64,000 nt of DNA from Lysobacterales bacterium (GTDB taxonomy: Bacteria; Pseudomonadota; Gammaproteobacteria; Xanthomonadales; SZUA-5). This document shows, in pieces, positions 1-8,762 of the stretch. The notes under the pieces are model-generated. The model had not been told where the DNA came from. It made no database searches and saw nothing but the letters and a program-made list of their open reading frames with translations. How positions within the stretch are numbered: position 1 is the first letter of the stretch; every line of letters begins with the position of its first letter. The stretch spans positions 1-64,000 of the forward strand of contig JALHRS010000003.1 in the NCBI GenBank assembly GCA_022841325.1. Direction: 5' to 3'. Position numbers and translations under genes: made by a program.

Positions 1-41
1 GCTTTCCCCTGCCCCGTGCCCCCTTCCCCGCGCCCCGTCAC
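1..41. repeat. Period-7 G-rich tandem array after oleC stop
   Basis: On the minus strand, immediately 3' of the oleC stop, the sequence reads as diverged 7-nt units GGGGCGC, GGGGAAG, GGGGCAC, GGGGCAG. It is cut by the window edge. It belongs to the same family as the arrays near 33.2, 38.97, 52.5 and 59.0 kb. Confidence 0.75.
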
Positions 42-1754
42 TCACGCCTGCCGCTCCGTTCCAATGGCCACTTTCGGCAGCTGCAGCCCCAGACGCTCGC
101 TGGCCCAGCGCTTCAGGTATTCCCGACCGATCTTGGCATTGTGGCGGATGTCGACCGGGAAGCGCGGATAGTAGAGCACGCGCTGGATGCCGCGGGTGTG
201 GGCGTGCCGGGTGGCCAGCTGCAGCAACTCCTCGGTGATCCGCGCCTGCTGCTCGCGACCGACGCCGGGCTCCAGTTCCACGATCAGGATCGGCTCTTCG
301 GCCCCGTGCTTGCCGAGTCCGACCAGGGCGGTGCGGAAGACCTGCGGGTGGGTGTTGAAGATCGGCTCCACCTGCTCGGTGCAGATCGGGCCACCCTCGG
401 CCTCGACCCGTTGCGAGCGTCGTCCGCACATCCACAGCAATCCGCCGTCATCGAAGTAGCCGAGGTCGCCCATACGATGCACGGTGCGCTCGCCCTCACG
501 GATCTTGCCGATGCGATCGGCGTCGGGTCGATTGAAATAGCGCTCGGTGGCGGTGGGTCCGACCACGGTGATCTCGCCAACCACGCCCGGCGGCACCAGC
601 AGATCATCGCTCCATTCCGGCACCGCCTCGTCGCTGATGCGGATGATCCGCACCTGATTGGGCGCCACCACGCGCCCGACCAGCGTACCCGCACCCTGCT
701 CGGTGCGCACGCGCGCCACTTCGATGAGTTCCCGGCCTTCGACCACCGCCACCGGCAGACATTCGGTGGCGCCGTAGGGTGTCCACAGACTGGCGCCTTC
801 GGGCAGCAGCTTGCGCATGCGCTCGACCACCGCCACCGGGACCGGCGCACCCGCCGAGATCACACGCCTGAGCGTGGGCAGCTTGACCCCGCGCGGCGCA
901 CCCCAGCGTGACAGCGCATTGACCAGCGCCGGCGAGGCGAACAGATTGGTCACGCCGAAATCGTGGATGGTCTGGATCAGCTTGCCGGGATCGGCCATTG
1001 CCGGCCGGGTGGGATCCATTTCCGGAATGACGGTGGTCATGCCCAGTGCCGGATCGAACAGGGCGAAGGGCGGGAAGGTCGGCAAGTCGATCTCGCCGGG
1101 CTGGATGTCGAAGGCTTCCCGCAGCAACTCGACCTGGGCCATGAAATGCCGATGCTGGTAAACCACGCCCTTGGGCACGCCGGTCGATCCCGAGGTGAAC
1201 AGGATCGCGGCGGGATCGTCCTCGCGGGTGTCAGCCAGCACCGCCGGGCAGCGATGTCGGGCGTCGGTGCCGGCGCGACCGGTCTTCAGCAGATCGGCGT
1301 AGCTGTGGCCGCCCCACATGAAGCGCGGACCTACCGTGACCAGCGTGCGGATGGTCTTGCGGCCCCAGCCCAGGGCTACCCGGGCAGCATGCGCCAGCGG
1401 GATGCCGATGAAGGCCTGCGGCTCGGCTTCGGCCAGACATTGCTTGAGCGCGGTGCGGGCGATACCGGGATCGATCAGCACCGGTACCGCGCCAGCCTTG
1501 AACAAGGCATACATGAGGACGAACAGTTCGACGCTGGGCCGTACCATCAACACCGTGCGCACGCCCTTGCCGATGCCGGCCTTGTCCAGACCGCAGGCAA
1601 TCGCGTCCGACTCCTCGTCGAGCTGGGCGTAGGTCAGATGGGTATGCGCGGGGCGACCGGCGATATCGCTGCCACAGGGGACAAAGATCGCGATCTGATG
1701 AGGCCGTTCCCGCGCCATGCGCGTCAGAGCGGACGCGATATTGGCGCTATCCAT
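42..1754 (-). CDS. oleC: OleC-like AMP-dependent synthetase (olefin beta-lactone synthetase)
   Basis: 570-aa ANL-superfamily adenylating enzyme. The ATP-binding P-loop SGSTGVPKG lies near residues 188-196 and the YGATE motif near 337; a C-terminal domain follows. OleC activates a beta-hydroxy acid with ATP and closes it to a beta-lactone in long-chain olefin synthesis. The assignment rests on overall resemblance to this group and on oleA and oleB being present at 49-52 kb on the same strand; a generic fatty-acid-CoA ligase is the alternative. The start ATG has no strong Shine-Dalgarno. oleD, the usual partner, is not in the window and could lie just beyond the left edge, downstream of this gene. 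A G-rich heptamer array abuts the stop codon. Confidence 0.8.
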   Translation of the reverse strand: MDSANIASALTRMARERPHQIAIFVPCGSDIAGRPAHTHLTYAQLDEESDAIACGLDKAGIGKGVRTVLMVRPSVELFVLMYALFKAGAVPVLIDPGIARTALKQCLAEAEPQAFIGIPLAHAARVALGWGRKTIRTLVTVGPRFMWGGHSYADLLKTGRAGTDARHRCPAVLADTREDDPAAILFTSGSTGVPKGVVYQHRHFMAQVELLREAFDIQPGEIDLPTFPPFALFDPALGMTTVIPEMDPTRPAMADPGKLIQTIHDFGVTNLFASPALVNALSRWGAPRGVKLPTLRRVISAGAPVPVAVVERMRKLLPEGASLWTPYGATECLPVAVVEGRELIEVARVRTEQGAGTLVGRVVAPNQVRIIRISDEAVPEWSDDLLVPPGVVGEITVVGPTATERYFNRPDADRIGKIREGERTVHRMGDLGYFDDGGLLWMCGRRSQRVEAEGGPICTEQVEPIFNTHPQVFRTALVGLGKHGAEEPILIVELEPGVGREQQARITEELLQLATRHAHTRGIQRVLYYPRFPVDIRHNAKIGREYLKRWASERLGLQLPKVAIGTERQA

Positions 1755-1865
1755 GAGTCGTGGCAGGCAGAAGGGGGCGCAAGCGTGCCGTTTCGGCGGC
1801 GAGTGGTCAACATCTCGTGCTGCGCCCGGCCCCTGCAGCGGTCCAGATCGCGCCGGCGCAGCTCG

Positions 1866-3527
1866 CTACTCGGGGACTGAAAGCTGGGCGCTCACCACGA
1901 CTATACGTTGCGCCAGGGGCTTGAGTCGCGGGTCGCGTGCGGAGCTGCGCTGGAGCTGCGCCAGGCGCTCGCCCGCCTTTGCCAGGGCCGCCGGATCGGC
2001 CGCAGCCGCCGCGGTCTCGACCCAGGCACTGGCGGCAGCGAAGGCCGCATCACGATCATGCGGTCGCAGCACGGCAGCGCGCTCGAAAGCCTGCGCGGAG
2101 GCCCGCAACAAGGCGCCGCTTTCACCGGGCGCTGCGGCGAGCGCCCGCAGATAGTGCCGCTGTCCGTCGACGAATTCCTGTTGCGAGGCCAGCGCGGGCG
2201 CCAGCCGCTGTTGCAGCGCTGCAGGTAGCCACTGCACCGCAGCCAGCGCGCCCAGCAGCAACAATGCCATGGCCATCAGGCGCAAGCCACTGAAGAGCGG
2301 ACCAGACCCCGGACCGGTTCCGCCAGCTGCTCTTGACCCGCCGCGGGCCAGCCCGAGCGCGCATCCGATCCAGATCCAGGCCAGACTGCGATCGCCGCTG
2401 AGCGCGAAATTCGCCTGCAGATGCAGCAGCCAGGCTGCCAGAGCCAGGCCCAGGGCCGCCGCTTCCTGGCTTGGTGCGACGGCTTCGGCCAGGCCCAGGC
2501 GCAACGCGCGGGCCAGCACCCAGATCAGCATCAGACTGGAGAGCAAGCCGAACAGCCCGGCCTCCAGCAGGCGATCGAGCAGGCCCTGATGGGCGCGATC
2601 GGCCGTCCACGCCCGGGCCTCCGATCGCGCCACCGCATCGGCCTCGGTGACCTTGGCGAGCGCGGCCTGCTGCTGATCTGGCCCGTAGCCAAACCAGAGC
2701 CGCAGCGCCGGATGCCGGTCCGCCCGGCCTTGCGCATCCAGCACCGGCTGGGGATCGGTGATTGCCGCCACTGCGGTGCGCCACAGATAGGCGCGATCAT
2801 GCAGGGACGCCGGCCGCCATGCCGCCAGCGCCACGGCGGCAAGCAGCACGACCAGCAGCAGCGGCAAGCCCAGGCGTAGCAGTCTGGGATGGGTCAGCAG
2901 CCACAGCAGCAGTCCAGCCAGCGCCAGTGCCAGCACGGCGCTGCGGGATTCGGTGAGCAGCAAGGCGAGCAGTTGCAGGAATACCGGTATCCACCACCAT
3001 CTGCTCGCGCCCGAGCGCAGGTTCAGCAAGGACGGCGGCAACAGCAGAATCAGCCACGCGGCCAGGGTTGTGGCGTTGCCCAGCGTTGCCGCCGGACGAT
3101 GGCCTGACTGCGCCTGCCAGTGCACCGGATCCAGGCCAGCGCGTTGCAGCAGCGCATAGACCGCGACCACGGCACCGAGCAGCGCCGCGTGGCGATACAG
3201 CTGCTGTCTTTGTGAATCGCTGCAGTGGCTTGCCGCCAGAGCCAGGATCAGCAGCGCGATCGAGATCAGCAGACCTTGGGCGCGCGCCTGCGAGCCGATC
3301 AACGATGCAGACGGCTCCAATGCGAGGACAGCAGCCATCAGCGCAGTCGCAATGAAGGCCAGCAGAGCCCACCGGGTGCTGCGCCCGGACGGCATCCGTA
3401 TCCACGGGATCATCGCTGCCGCCGCCAGCGCAACGCCGGCCACCTTGAGCGCCTCCGAGCCGCCCGGCCATACGACCAGGGTCGACCAGATCAGGGCCAG
3501 CGTCAGCAGTGTCACAGGTTTCGGCAT
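1866..3527 (-). CDS. O-antigen ligase / Wzy_C family polytopic membrane protein
   Basis: 553-aa inner-membrane protein with about a dozen hydrophobic segments. It carries the Wzy_C-type features TESRSAVLAL in a transmembrane segment (near 194-203) and the periplasmic-loop motif DRAHQGLLDRLLEAGLFG. The C-terminal ~120 residues are helical and soluble. The family transfers polymerised or lipid-linked glycans to lipid A or, in PglL/TfpO-type members, to proteins such as type IV pilin. Its position divergent from pilB suggests a pilin O-oligosaccharyltransferase, but no pilin gene is present beside it, so the acceptor is unknown. The start ATG has GGGGA upstream. The candidate small RNA or attenuator at 3593-3722 lies 66 nt upstream on the same strand. 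Confidence 0.8.
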   Translation of the reverse strand: MPKPVTLLTLALIWSTLVVWPGGSEALKVAGVALAAAAMIPWIRMPSGRSTRWALLAFIATALMAAVLALEPSASLIGSQARAQGLLISIALLILALAASHCSDSQRQQLYRHAALLGAVVAVYALLQRAGLDPVHWQAQSGHRPAATLGNATTLAAWLILLLPPSLLNLRSGASRWWWIPVFLQLLALLLTESRSAVLALALAGLLLWLLTHPRLLRLGLPLLLVVLLAAVALAAWRPASLHDRAYLWRTAVAAITDPQPVLDAQGRADRHPALRLWFGYGPDQQQAALAKVTEADAVARSEARAWTADRAHQGLLDRLLEAGLFGLLSSLMLIWVLARALRLGLAEAVAPSQEAAALGLALAAWLLHLQANFALSGDRSLAWIWIGCALGLARGGSRAAGGTGPGSGPLFSGLRLMAMALLLLGALAAVQWLPAALQQRLAPALASQQEFVDGQRHYLRALAAAPGESGALLRASAQAFERAAVLRPHDRDAAFAAASAWVETAAAAADPAALAKAGERLAQLQRSSARDPRLKPLAQRIVVVSAQLSVPE

Positions 3528-3592
3528 GGTTTCCCCGTGTCAGGCCACACTATCGACGCCGATCAACCCGCTCCGCAAGTTCGATGGGCCGG

Positions 3593-3722
3593 AAATAGAA
3601 GGCCCCGGACGTTGGGGAGCGCCCGGGGCCTGGGGGCCATGGAGACGGATGGGGATTTCCGGTCTCCACTTTGAAGGTTCACTATTGGGGGAGGAGTGAA
3701 CCGGGCCGAGCTGTGTCAGCCC
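3593..3722 (-). ncRNA. Candidate small RNA with three C-rich-loop hairpins (sX13-like architecture)
   Basis: On the minus strand three consecutive stem-loops are visible. SL1 (3702-3676) has stem GGTTCACT/AGTGAACC and loop CCTCCCCCAAT. SL2 (3667-3641) has stem GGAGAC..GGA/TCC..GTCTCC and loop AATCCCCA. SL3 (3630-3601) has stem GGCCCCGG/CCGGGGCC with a loop containing CTCCCC, followed by TTCTATTT, a Rho-independent terminator. Each loop exposes CCCC and could pair with GGGG or Shine-Dalgarno-like sequences. A TATCTA -10-like element lies at 3735-3730, without a convincing -35. Three hairpins with C-rich loops are the design of Xanthomonas sX13 RNA. A 5' leader or attenuator of the gene starting at 3527 is the alternative. 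The 5' end is an estimate. Confidence 0.55.
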
Positions 3723-4272
3723 GAACCCATAGATAGGTTGCCGCAAACCAAGTTCCCCTGACAATGCCGAAGGTCATCGGTCAGATTTAGCCAGAGCTAA
3801 CGATGTTGTCCCTGGAATGCGCGTTCAGCCAGCAGCCAGATCTGGATCTTGCATCCATATCATTGAACGCAAAGGAAATATCTGGAAATTGAACGGGCCC
3901 GTCACATTAATCCTTGTGGCCAGATGCGGGCAAATGTTGCTGAACGCAAACCGACCGGCGTCAGAAGCCAGGTAAACAATCAGCAAGACGTGCACGACAG
4001 CAGCGGCCGTGAGCGCCGACGGCTGGTTTTCTCAAAACATGACGCGGGCGTCAACAGGCAGCCAAAAGCAGGTTCAGACCGTGTTCAACGGGCGGGCCAG
4101 GAATCCACTGCTGGTCCATGTCCAGAGCCGGGATCGCCGTCATGAGGCAACGGCCGGCTCTGAAGTCGGCGCATGTCGACGTCGAAATCCGTTTACACCC
4201 GTGTCCCACCACTTTCGAACTTCCGAGGCTTGCGATACATTCCGCAGAAGTCTTCTCAGGTTTCTCCGGCCC
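3723..4272. other. Long pilB upstream spacer with repeated TGAACG boxes
   Basis: This 550-nt divergent spacer contains no credible gene. An in-frame extension of pilB upstream to 4009 has no family resemblance. TGAACGC(AAA) occurs at 3864-3873 and 3941-3950, a related TTGAACGGG at 3889-3897, and an inverted GCGTTCA at 3821-3827. They could be binding sites for a regulator of pilB, but no factor can be named. No tRNA or pilin-like ORF is seen. Confidence 0.4.
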
Positions 4273-6006
4273 ATGGCAAGCAATCCACAATCCACCACGC
4301 TGTCCGGATTATCGGGTGTCGCTCGCAGACTGGTCGCCGAAGGCGCCTTGTCAGAAGCCGATGCGCGCAAGGCCTCGGAAGCCTCGTCCAAGCAACGGGT
4401 GTCACTGATCGCCTATTTGATCGAAAACGGCCTGGCCGATCCCAAGGCCACCGCAGCGGCGGCCAGTCAGGAATTCGGCGTGCCCCTGTTCGACGCGCTG
4501 GCGGTGGATCTGAAGATCGCACCGATCCGCTCGATCGAGCAGGCGCTGATCGAGAAACACCGGGCGGTGCCGCTGTTCCGACGCGGCAACCGCATGTTCA
4601 TCGGTATCGCCGACCCCACCAATGATCGGGCCCTGGAGGAGATCAAGTTCCAGTCCAAGACGCTGGTCGAGCCGATCATCGTCGACGACAACACGTTGAC
4701 CCGGCTGATCGAGCAGGCGATGTCGCAAGGCGACACCATTGCCGAAGGCATGGACGATGACGAGGGCCTGGAGAACCTCGACGTCCAGGGCGGTGACGAC
4801 GATATGGATGTCGGGTCTGCGTCCGGCGTGGACGTCCAGGGTAACGACGATACCCCGGTGGTACGTTTCATCAACAAGGTCCTGGTCGATGCGATCAAGC
4901 GCGGCGCCTCCGACATTCATTTCGAACCTTACGAGCACGCCTACCGGGTGCGCTTCCGCATGGACGGCATCCTGCGCCAGGTGGCTTCTGCGCCGGTCAA
5001 GCTGAGCGCGCGCATGGCCGCACGATTGAAGGTGATGTCGGCGCTGGATATTGCCGAAAAGCGCGTTCCCCAGGACGGTCGCATCAAACTGAACCTGTCG
5101 AAGACCAAGGCTGTGGATTTCCGGGTCAGTACCTGTCCCACGCTGTTCGGCGAAAAGGTGGTGCTGCGTATCCTCGATGGCTCGGCAGCCAAACTGGGTA
5201 TCGACAAGCTGGGTTATGAAGAAGACCAGAAGGCGCTGTTTCTCGGTGCCATCGCCAAACCCTACGGCATGGTTCTGGTCACCGGCCCGACCGGTAGCGG
5301 CAAGACGGTTTCCCTGTATACGGCGTTGAATATTCTCAATACCGACGAGCGCAATATCTCGACCGCCGAGGATCCCGTCGAAATCCGCGTCACCGGCATC
5401 AATCAGGTACAGATGAACATCAAGGCCGGCATGACTTTCGCAGCCGCACTGCGCTCGTTCCTGCGGCAGGATCCCGACGTGATCATGGTCGGCGAGATCC
5501 GCGACCTGGAAACCGCCGAGATCGCGATCAAGGCCGCGCAGACCGGCCACATGGTGTTGTCCACGCTGCACACCAATGATGCGCCGCAGACCATTGCACG
5601 CCTGATGAACATGGGCATCGCGCCTTTCAACATCACCTCGGCGGTCACGCTGGTGATTGCCCAGCGTCTGGCGCGCCGACTGCATGATTGCAAGCGACAG
5701 GTTTCACTGCCGACCCATGCGCTGCAGGCGGAGGGCTTCACCGAGGAAGACATCGCCAACATGCAGCTTTTCGAACCGGTGGGCTGCGGCAGCTGCAACG
5801 AGGGTTACAAGGGCCGCACTGGCATCTATCAGGTCATGCCGCTGTCCGACGAGATTGCGCGCATCATTCTGGGCGGCGGCAATGCCATCCAGATTGGTGA
5901 AGCGGCGCACGCATCGGGCATACCGGACCTGCGCAGGTCGGCTTTGATGAAGGCCAAGGCTGGTATGATCTCGCTGGCCGAAATGAACCGCGTCACCAAG
6001 GATTAG
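4273..6006 (+). CDS. pilB: Type IV pilus extension ATPase PilB
   Basis: 577-aa hexameric cytoplasmic ATPase that powers pilin polymerisation. An N-terminal T2SSE/MshEN domain is followed by the ATPase core: Walker A GPTGSGKT at about 338-345, Asp box and Walker B within RQDPDVIMVGEIRD near 400-412, and the His box STLHTNDAPQT. The zinc-site region has GCGSC near 502, but the first half reads LHDCK, so only three of the usual four cysteines are visible. The open frame continues upstream to 4009. The ATG at 4273 gives the normal family length and begins the recognisable domain, so it was preferred, although its ribosome site (CAGG) is weak. It heads pilB-pilC-pilD-coaE, which appears to be one transcription unit. 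Confidence 0.95.
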   Translation: MASNPQSTTLSGLSGVARRLVAEGALSEADARKASEASSKQRVSLIAYLIENGLADPKATAAAASQEFGVPLFDALAVDLKIAPIRSIEQALIEKHRAVPLFRRGNRMFIGIADPTNDRALEEIKFQSKTLVEPIIVDDNTLTRLIEQAMSQGDTIAEGMDDDEGLENLDVQGGDDDMDVGSASGVDVQGNDDTPVVRFINKVLVDAIKRGASDIHFEPYEHAYRVRFRMDGILRQVASAPVKLSARMAARLKVMSALDIAEKRVPQDGRIKLNLSKTKAVDFRVSTCPTLFGEKVVLRILDGSAAKLGIDKLGYEEDQKALFLGAIAKPYGMVLVTGPTGSGKTVSLYTALNILNTDERNISTAEDPVEIRVTGINQVQMNIKAGMTFAAALRSFLRQDPDVIMVGEIRDLETAEIAIKAAQTGHMVLSTLHTNDAPQTIARLMNMGIAPFNITSAVTLVIAQRLARRLHDCKRQVSLPTHALQAEGFTEEDIANMQLFEPVGCGSCNEGYKGRTGIYQVMPLSDEIARIILGGGNAIQIGEAAHASGIPDLRRSALMKAKAGMISLAEMNRVTKD

Positions 6007-6010
6007 AACC

Positions 6011-7264
6011 ATGGCAACGGCGACAGCACGCGCAAAGGCTCCTACCAATCGAGGCTTGGGCGAGTTGCAGACCTTCAAGTGGGAAGGTACCGACAAGCGC
6101 GGGCACAAGCTGCGTGGCGAGGAACTCGGCAAGAACGCCAATCTGGTCAAGGCACATCTGCGCAAGCAGGGCATCAATGCCACCAAGATCGCGCAGAAGA
6201 AGAACTCGATTTTCGGCTCCTCCGGTGCCGCCATCAAACCGCGCGACATTGCCGTGGTCAGCCGCCAGCTGGCGACGATGATGAAAGCCGGCGTGCCGCT
6301 GGTCCAGAGCTTCGAGATGATTGCGGGTGGGCAGAACAATCCGCGCCTCAAGGACATGCTGACCGCCATCAAGACCGACATCGAAGGCGGCTCCTCGCTG
6401 TCGGAATCGATCAACAAGTTTCCCGCCTATTTTGACGAGCTCTACGTCAATCTGGTGCGGGCCGGCGAATCAGCCGGTGTGCTCGACGTGGTGCTGGACA
6501 CGGTCGCCACCTACAAGGAAAACATCGAGTCGCTGAAGGGCAAGATCAAGAAGGCGCTGTTCTATCCGCTGGCGGTGATTGCGGTCGCCATCATCGTGTC
6601 GTCGATCATCCTCATCTATGTGGTGCCGCAGTTCGAGGCCGTGTTCAAGAGCTTCGGTGCTGATCTGCCGGCGTTCACGAAGATGATCGTGGGCGCATCC
6701 AACTTCATGGTTGAATTCTGGTGGTTGGTTGCGGCGATCATAGGCGGCTCGGTTTTTGGATTGACCACTGCGCTGCGGCGTTCGCGCAATTTCGCCCGAC
6801 TGGTCGACCGCCTGATGTTGAAGATGCCGGTACTGGGACAGATTCTGCACAATTCCGCGGTAGCGCGGTTTGCACGTACCCTGGCCATCACCTTCCGCGC
6901 CGGTGTGCCACTGGTGGAGGCGCTGGAAACGGTGGCCGGCGCGACCGGCAACATCATCTACGACGAAGCCACCCAGCGCGTGAAGGAAGATGTCTCGGTC
7001 GGCCATCAGCTCAATCTGGCGATGCGTCAGCAGAACATCTTCCCGCTGATGGTGGTGCAGATGACAGCTATCGGCGAGGAATCGGGCGCGCTGGATACCA
7101 TGCTGATCAAGGCAGCCGAGTTCTACGAGCAGGAAGTCGAGAATTCGGTGGATGCGCTGTCGAGCCTGCTGGAACCCTTCATCATGGTGATCATCGGCGT
7201 GCTGGTGGGCGGCATGGTCATCGGTATGTATCTGCCGATCTTCAAGCTGGCAGCGGTGGTCTGA
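6011..7264 (+). CDS. pilC: Type IV pilus inner-membrane platform protein PilC
   Basis: 417-aa polytopic inner-membrane protein with two tandem T2SSF (GspF) domains. The first follows IKPRDIAVVSRQLATMMKAG near residue 75. The second begins after the middle transmembrane pair, around RFARTLAITFRAGVPLVEAL. It ends in a C-terminal transmembrane helix. PilC couples PilB to pilus assembly and recruits the PilT retraction ATPase. It begins 4 nt after pilB, with AAGGA upstream of the ATG, so translation is probably coupled to pilB. Confidence 0.96.
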   Translation: MATATARAKAPTNRGLGELQTFKWEGTDKRGHKLRGEELGKNANLVKAHLRKQGINATKIAQKKNSIFGSSGAAIKPRDIAVVSRQLATMMKAGVPLVQSFEMIAGGQNNPRLKDMLTAIKTDIEGGSSLSESINKFPAYFDELYVNLVRAGESAGVLDVVLDTVATYKENIESLKGKIKKALFYPLAVIAVAIIVSSIILIYVVPQFEAVFKSFGADLPAFTKMIVGASNFMVEFWWLVAAIIGGSVFGLTTALRRSRNFARLVDRLMLKMPVLGQILHNSAVARFARTLAITFRAGVPLVEALETVAGATGNIIYDEATQRVKEDVSVGHQLNLAMRQQNIFPLMVVQMTAIGEESGALDTMLIKAAEFYEQEVENSVDALSSLLEPFIMVIIGVLVGGMVIGMYLPIFKLAAVV

Positions 7265-7269
7265 GCGGA

Positions 7270-8136
7270 GTGCTCGATCTGCTGGTGGCGGCGCCCTCGG
7301 TCGGATTGGTGCTGGCCGGGGCGCTGGGGCTGATTGTCGGCAGCTTCCTGAATGTGGTCATCCTGCGGCTGCCGCCCAGGCTCGAGCATCAGTGGCGCAG
7401 CGACGCGTTCGAGGTGCTGGGCCTTGAGCTCGCCGAGCCAGAAGCGGCCCCGCCCGGGCTGGTCATGGAGCGCTCGCACTGTCCGCAGTGCCTGGCCCAG
7501 ATCAAGGCCTATGACAATATTCCCTTGTTCAGTTATCTGCTGCTGCGGGGGCGTTGCCGTGCCTGCGGCCTGCGCATATCGCCCCAGTACCCGCTGGTCG
7601 AGGCGGCCACTGGTGTGGCTACTGCCCTGTGCGTGTGGCGCTTTGGTATCAGTGCCGAGGCGGTGGGAGCCATCGCCCTGACCTGGACGCTGATTGCGCT
7701 GGCGGGCATAGACCTGCGTACCCAGCTACTGCCGGACGCATTGACCTTGCCGCTGCTCTGGGGCGGTCTGCTGCTGGCGCTGATACCGCTGTTCGCCAGC
7801 CCCGAACAAGCCATCCTGGGCGCGGCAGCTGGCTATCTCAGCCTGTGGTCGGTGTATTGGGGCTTCAAGCTGCTGACCGGCAAGGAAGGGATGGGCTATG
7901 GCGACTTCAAGCTGCTTGCGGCCCTGGGCGCATGGTTCGGGGCGGTCGCAATCCTGCCGATCGTGCTGCTGTCTTCGGCGGCCGGCGCGCTGATCGGCGG
8001 GCTGATGATCCTGCTGCGCGGCCGTGATTCGCAGCTGCCGATGCCCTTCGGTCCGTTCATTGCCGTCGCAGGATTCACCTACATGATCCTGGCTCCACAG
8101 CTGCGTATCTGGCTGCCCCTGTTCGTTCCGGAATGA
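7270..8136 (+). CDS. pilD: Prepilin peptidase / N-methyltransferase PilD
   Basis: 288-aa bifunctional membrane enzyme that cleaves type IV prepilin leaders and N-methylates the new N-terminus. The N-terminal domain has the cysteine pairs CPQC and CRAC. The aspartyl protease residues lie in GIDLRTQLLPD and in the GxGD motif GMGYGDFK. About eight transmembrane segments are visible. The open frame extends upstream inside pilC; GTG at 7270, 5 nt after the pilC stop and preceded by GAGCGGAG, starts the family domain and gives the normal length. The 3' end overlaps coaE by 4 nt (ATGA). Confidence 0.94.
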   Translation: MLDLLVAAPSVGLVLAGALGLIVGSFLNVVILRLPPRLEHQWRSDAFEVLGLELAEPEAAPPGLVMERSHCPQCLAQIKAYDNIPLFSYLLLRGRCRACGLRISPQYPLVEAATGVATALCVWRFGISAEAVGAIALTWTLIALAGIDLRTQLLPDALTLPLLWGGLLLALIPLFASPEQAILGAAAGYLSLWSVYWGFKLLTGKEGMGYGDFKLLAALGAWFGAVAILPIVLLSSAAGALIGGLMILLRGRDSQLPMPFGPFIAVAGFTYMILAPQLRIWLPLFVPE

Positions 8137-8741
8137 GCGCGCGCCTGATCGTTGGTCTGACCGGCGGTGTCGCCTCGGGCAAGTCCGCGGCTTCTGCCCT
8201 GCTGGAGCAACTGGGTGCGGGCGTGGTCGACACCGATGTCATCGCCCGACAGCTGGTCAGTGTCGGCAGTTCCGGTCTGGCTGCGGTGGTTGATGCTTTC
8301 GGAGCCTCCATAGTGCTCGCCAACGGTGAGCTCGACCGATCGCAACTGCGTGCACTGGTTTTCGCCGATCCGCTGGCGCGCAAGCGCCTGGAGGCGATCC
8401 TGCATCCGCTGATCGCCACGGAAGCGCAGGCCCAGGTGCGGCAGACGAGGGCTGCCTATGTGCTGCTGGTGGTGCCCTTGCTGGTCGAATCAGGCAGCTA
8501 TGGCTGGGTCGACCGGGTACTGGTCGTGGATGCTTCCATCGAGTTGCAGCAGCGATTGCTGACCCGGCGCGATGGCATCAGCGCCGAACTCGCGCAAGGC
8601 ATGATCGCTGCGCAAGCCAGCCGAGGGCAGCGCCTGGCTCAGGCCGATGATGTGCTGCGCAACAGGGCCGGACTCGCCGAGTTGGCCAACCAGGCGCGAA
8701 CGCTGGATCGCCGCTACCGGGCGCTCAGCGGCCTGGGCTGA
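8133..8741 (+). CDS. coaE: Dephospho-CoA kinase
   Basis: 202-aa P-loop kinase that phosphorylates the 3'-OH of dephospho-CoA, the last step of coenzyme A synthesis. Walker A is within GLTGGVASGKS (residues 8-18), followed by the substrate-binding VDTDVIARQLV segment. It overlaps pilD by 4 nt and is probably translated from the pil transcript, an arrangement shared by many gammaproteobacteria. It is convergent with the next gene, with only 21 nt between them. Confidence 0.96.
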   Translation: MSARLIVGLTGGVASGKSAASALLEQLGAGVVDTDVIARQLVSVGSSGLAAVVDAFGASIVLANGELDRSQLRALVFADPLARKRLEAILHPLIATEAQAQVRQTRAAYVLLVVPLLVESGSYGWVDRVLVVDASIELQQRLLTRRDGISAELAQGMIAAQASRGQRLAQADDVLRNRAGLAELANQARTLDRRYRALSGLG

Positions 8742-8762
8742 CCGCAGCGGATGCGGACTCGG

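Noticed and set aside
3916-3932. Sigma-54 promoter upstream of pilB (TGGCCAGATGCGGGCAA)
   Set aside because: GG-N10-GC spacing fits, but the -12 element reads GGGC instead of TTGC.
4009-4272. N-terminal extension of pilB
   Set aside because: Residues do not resemble PilB, and the total length would exceed the family norm by 88 residues.
4402-5685. 427-codon minus frame within pilB
   Set aside because: Antisense shadow of the conserved ATPase sequence.
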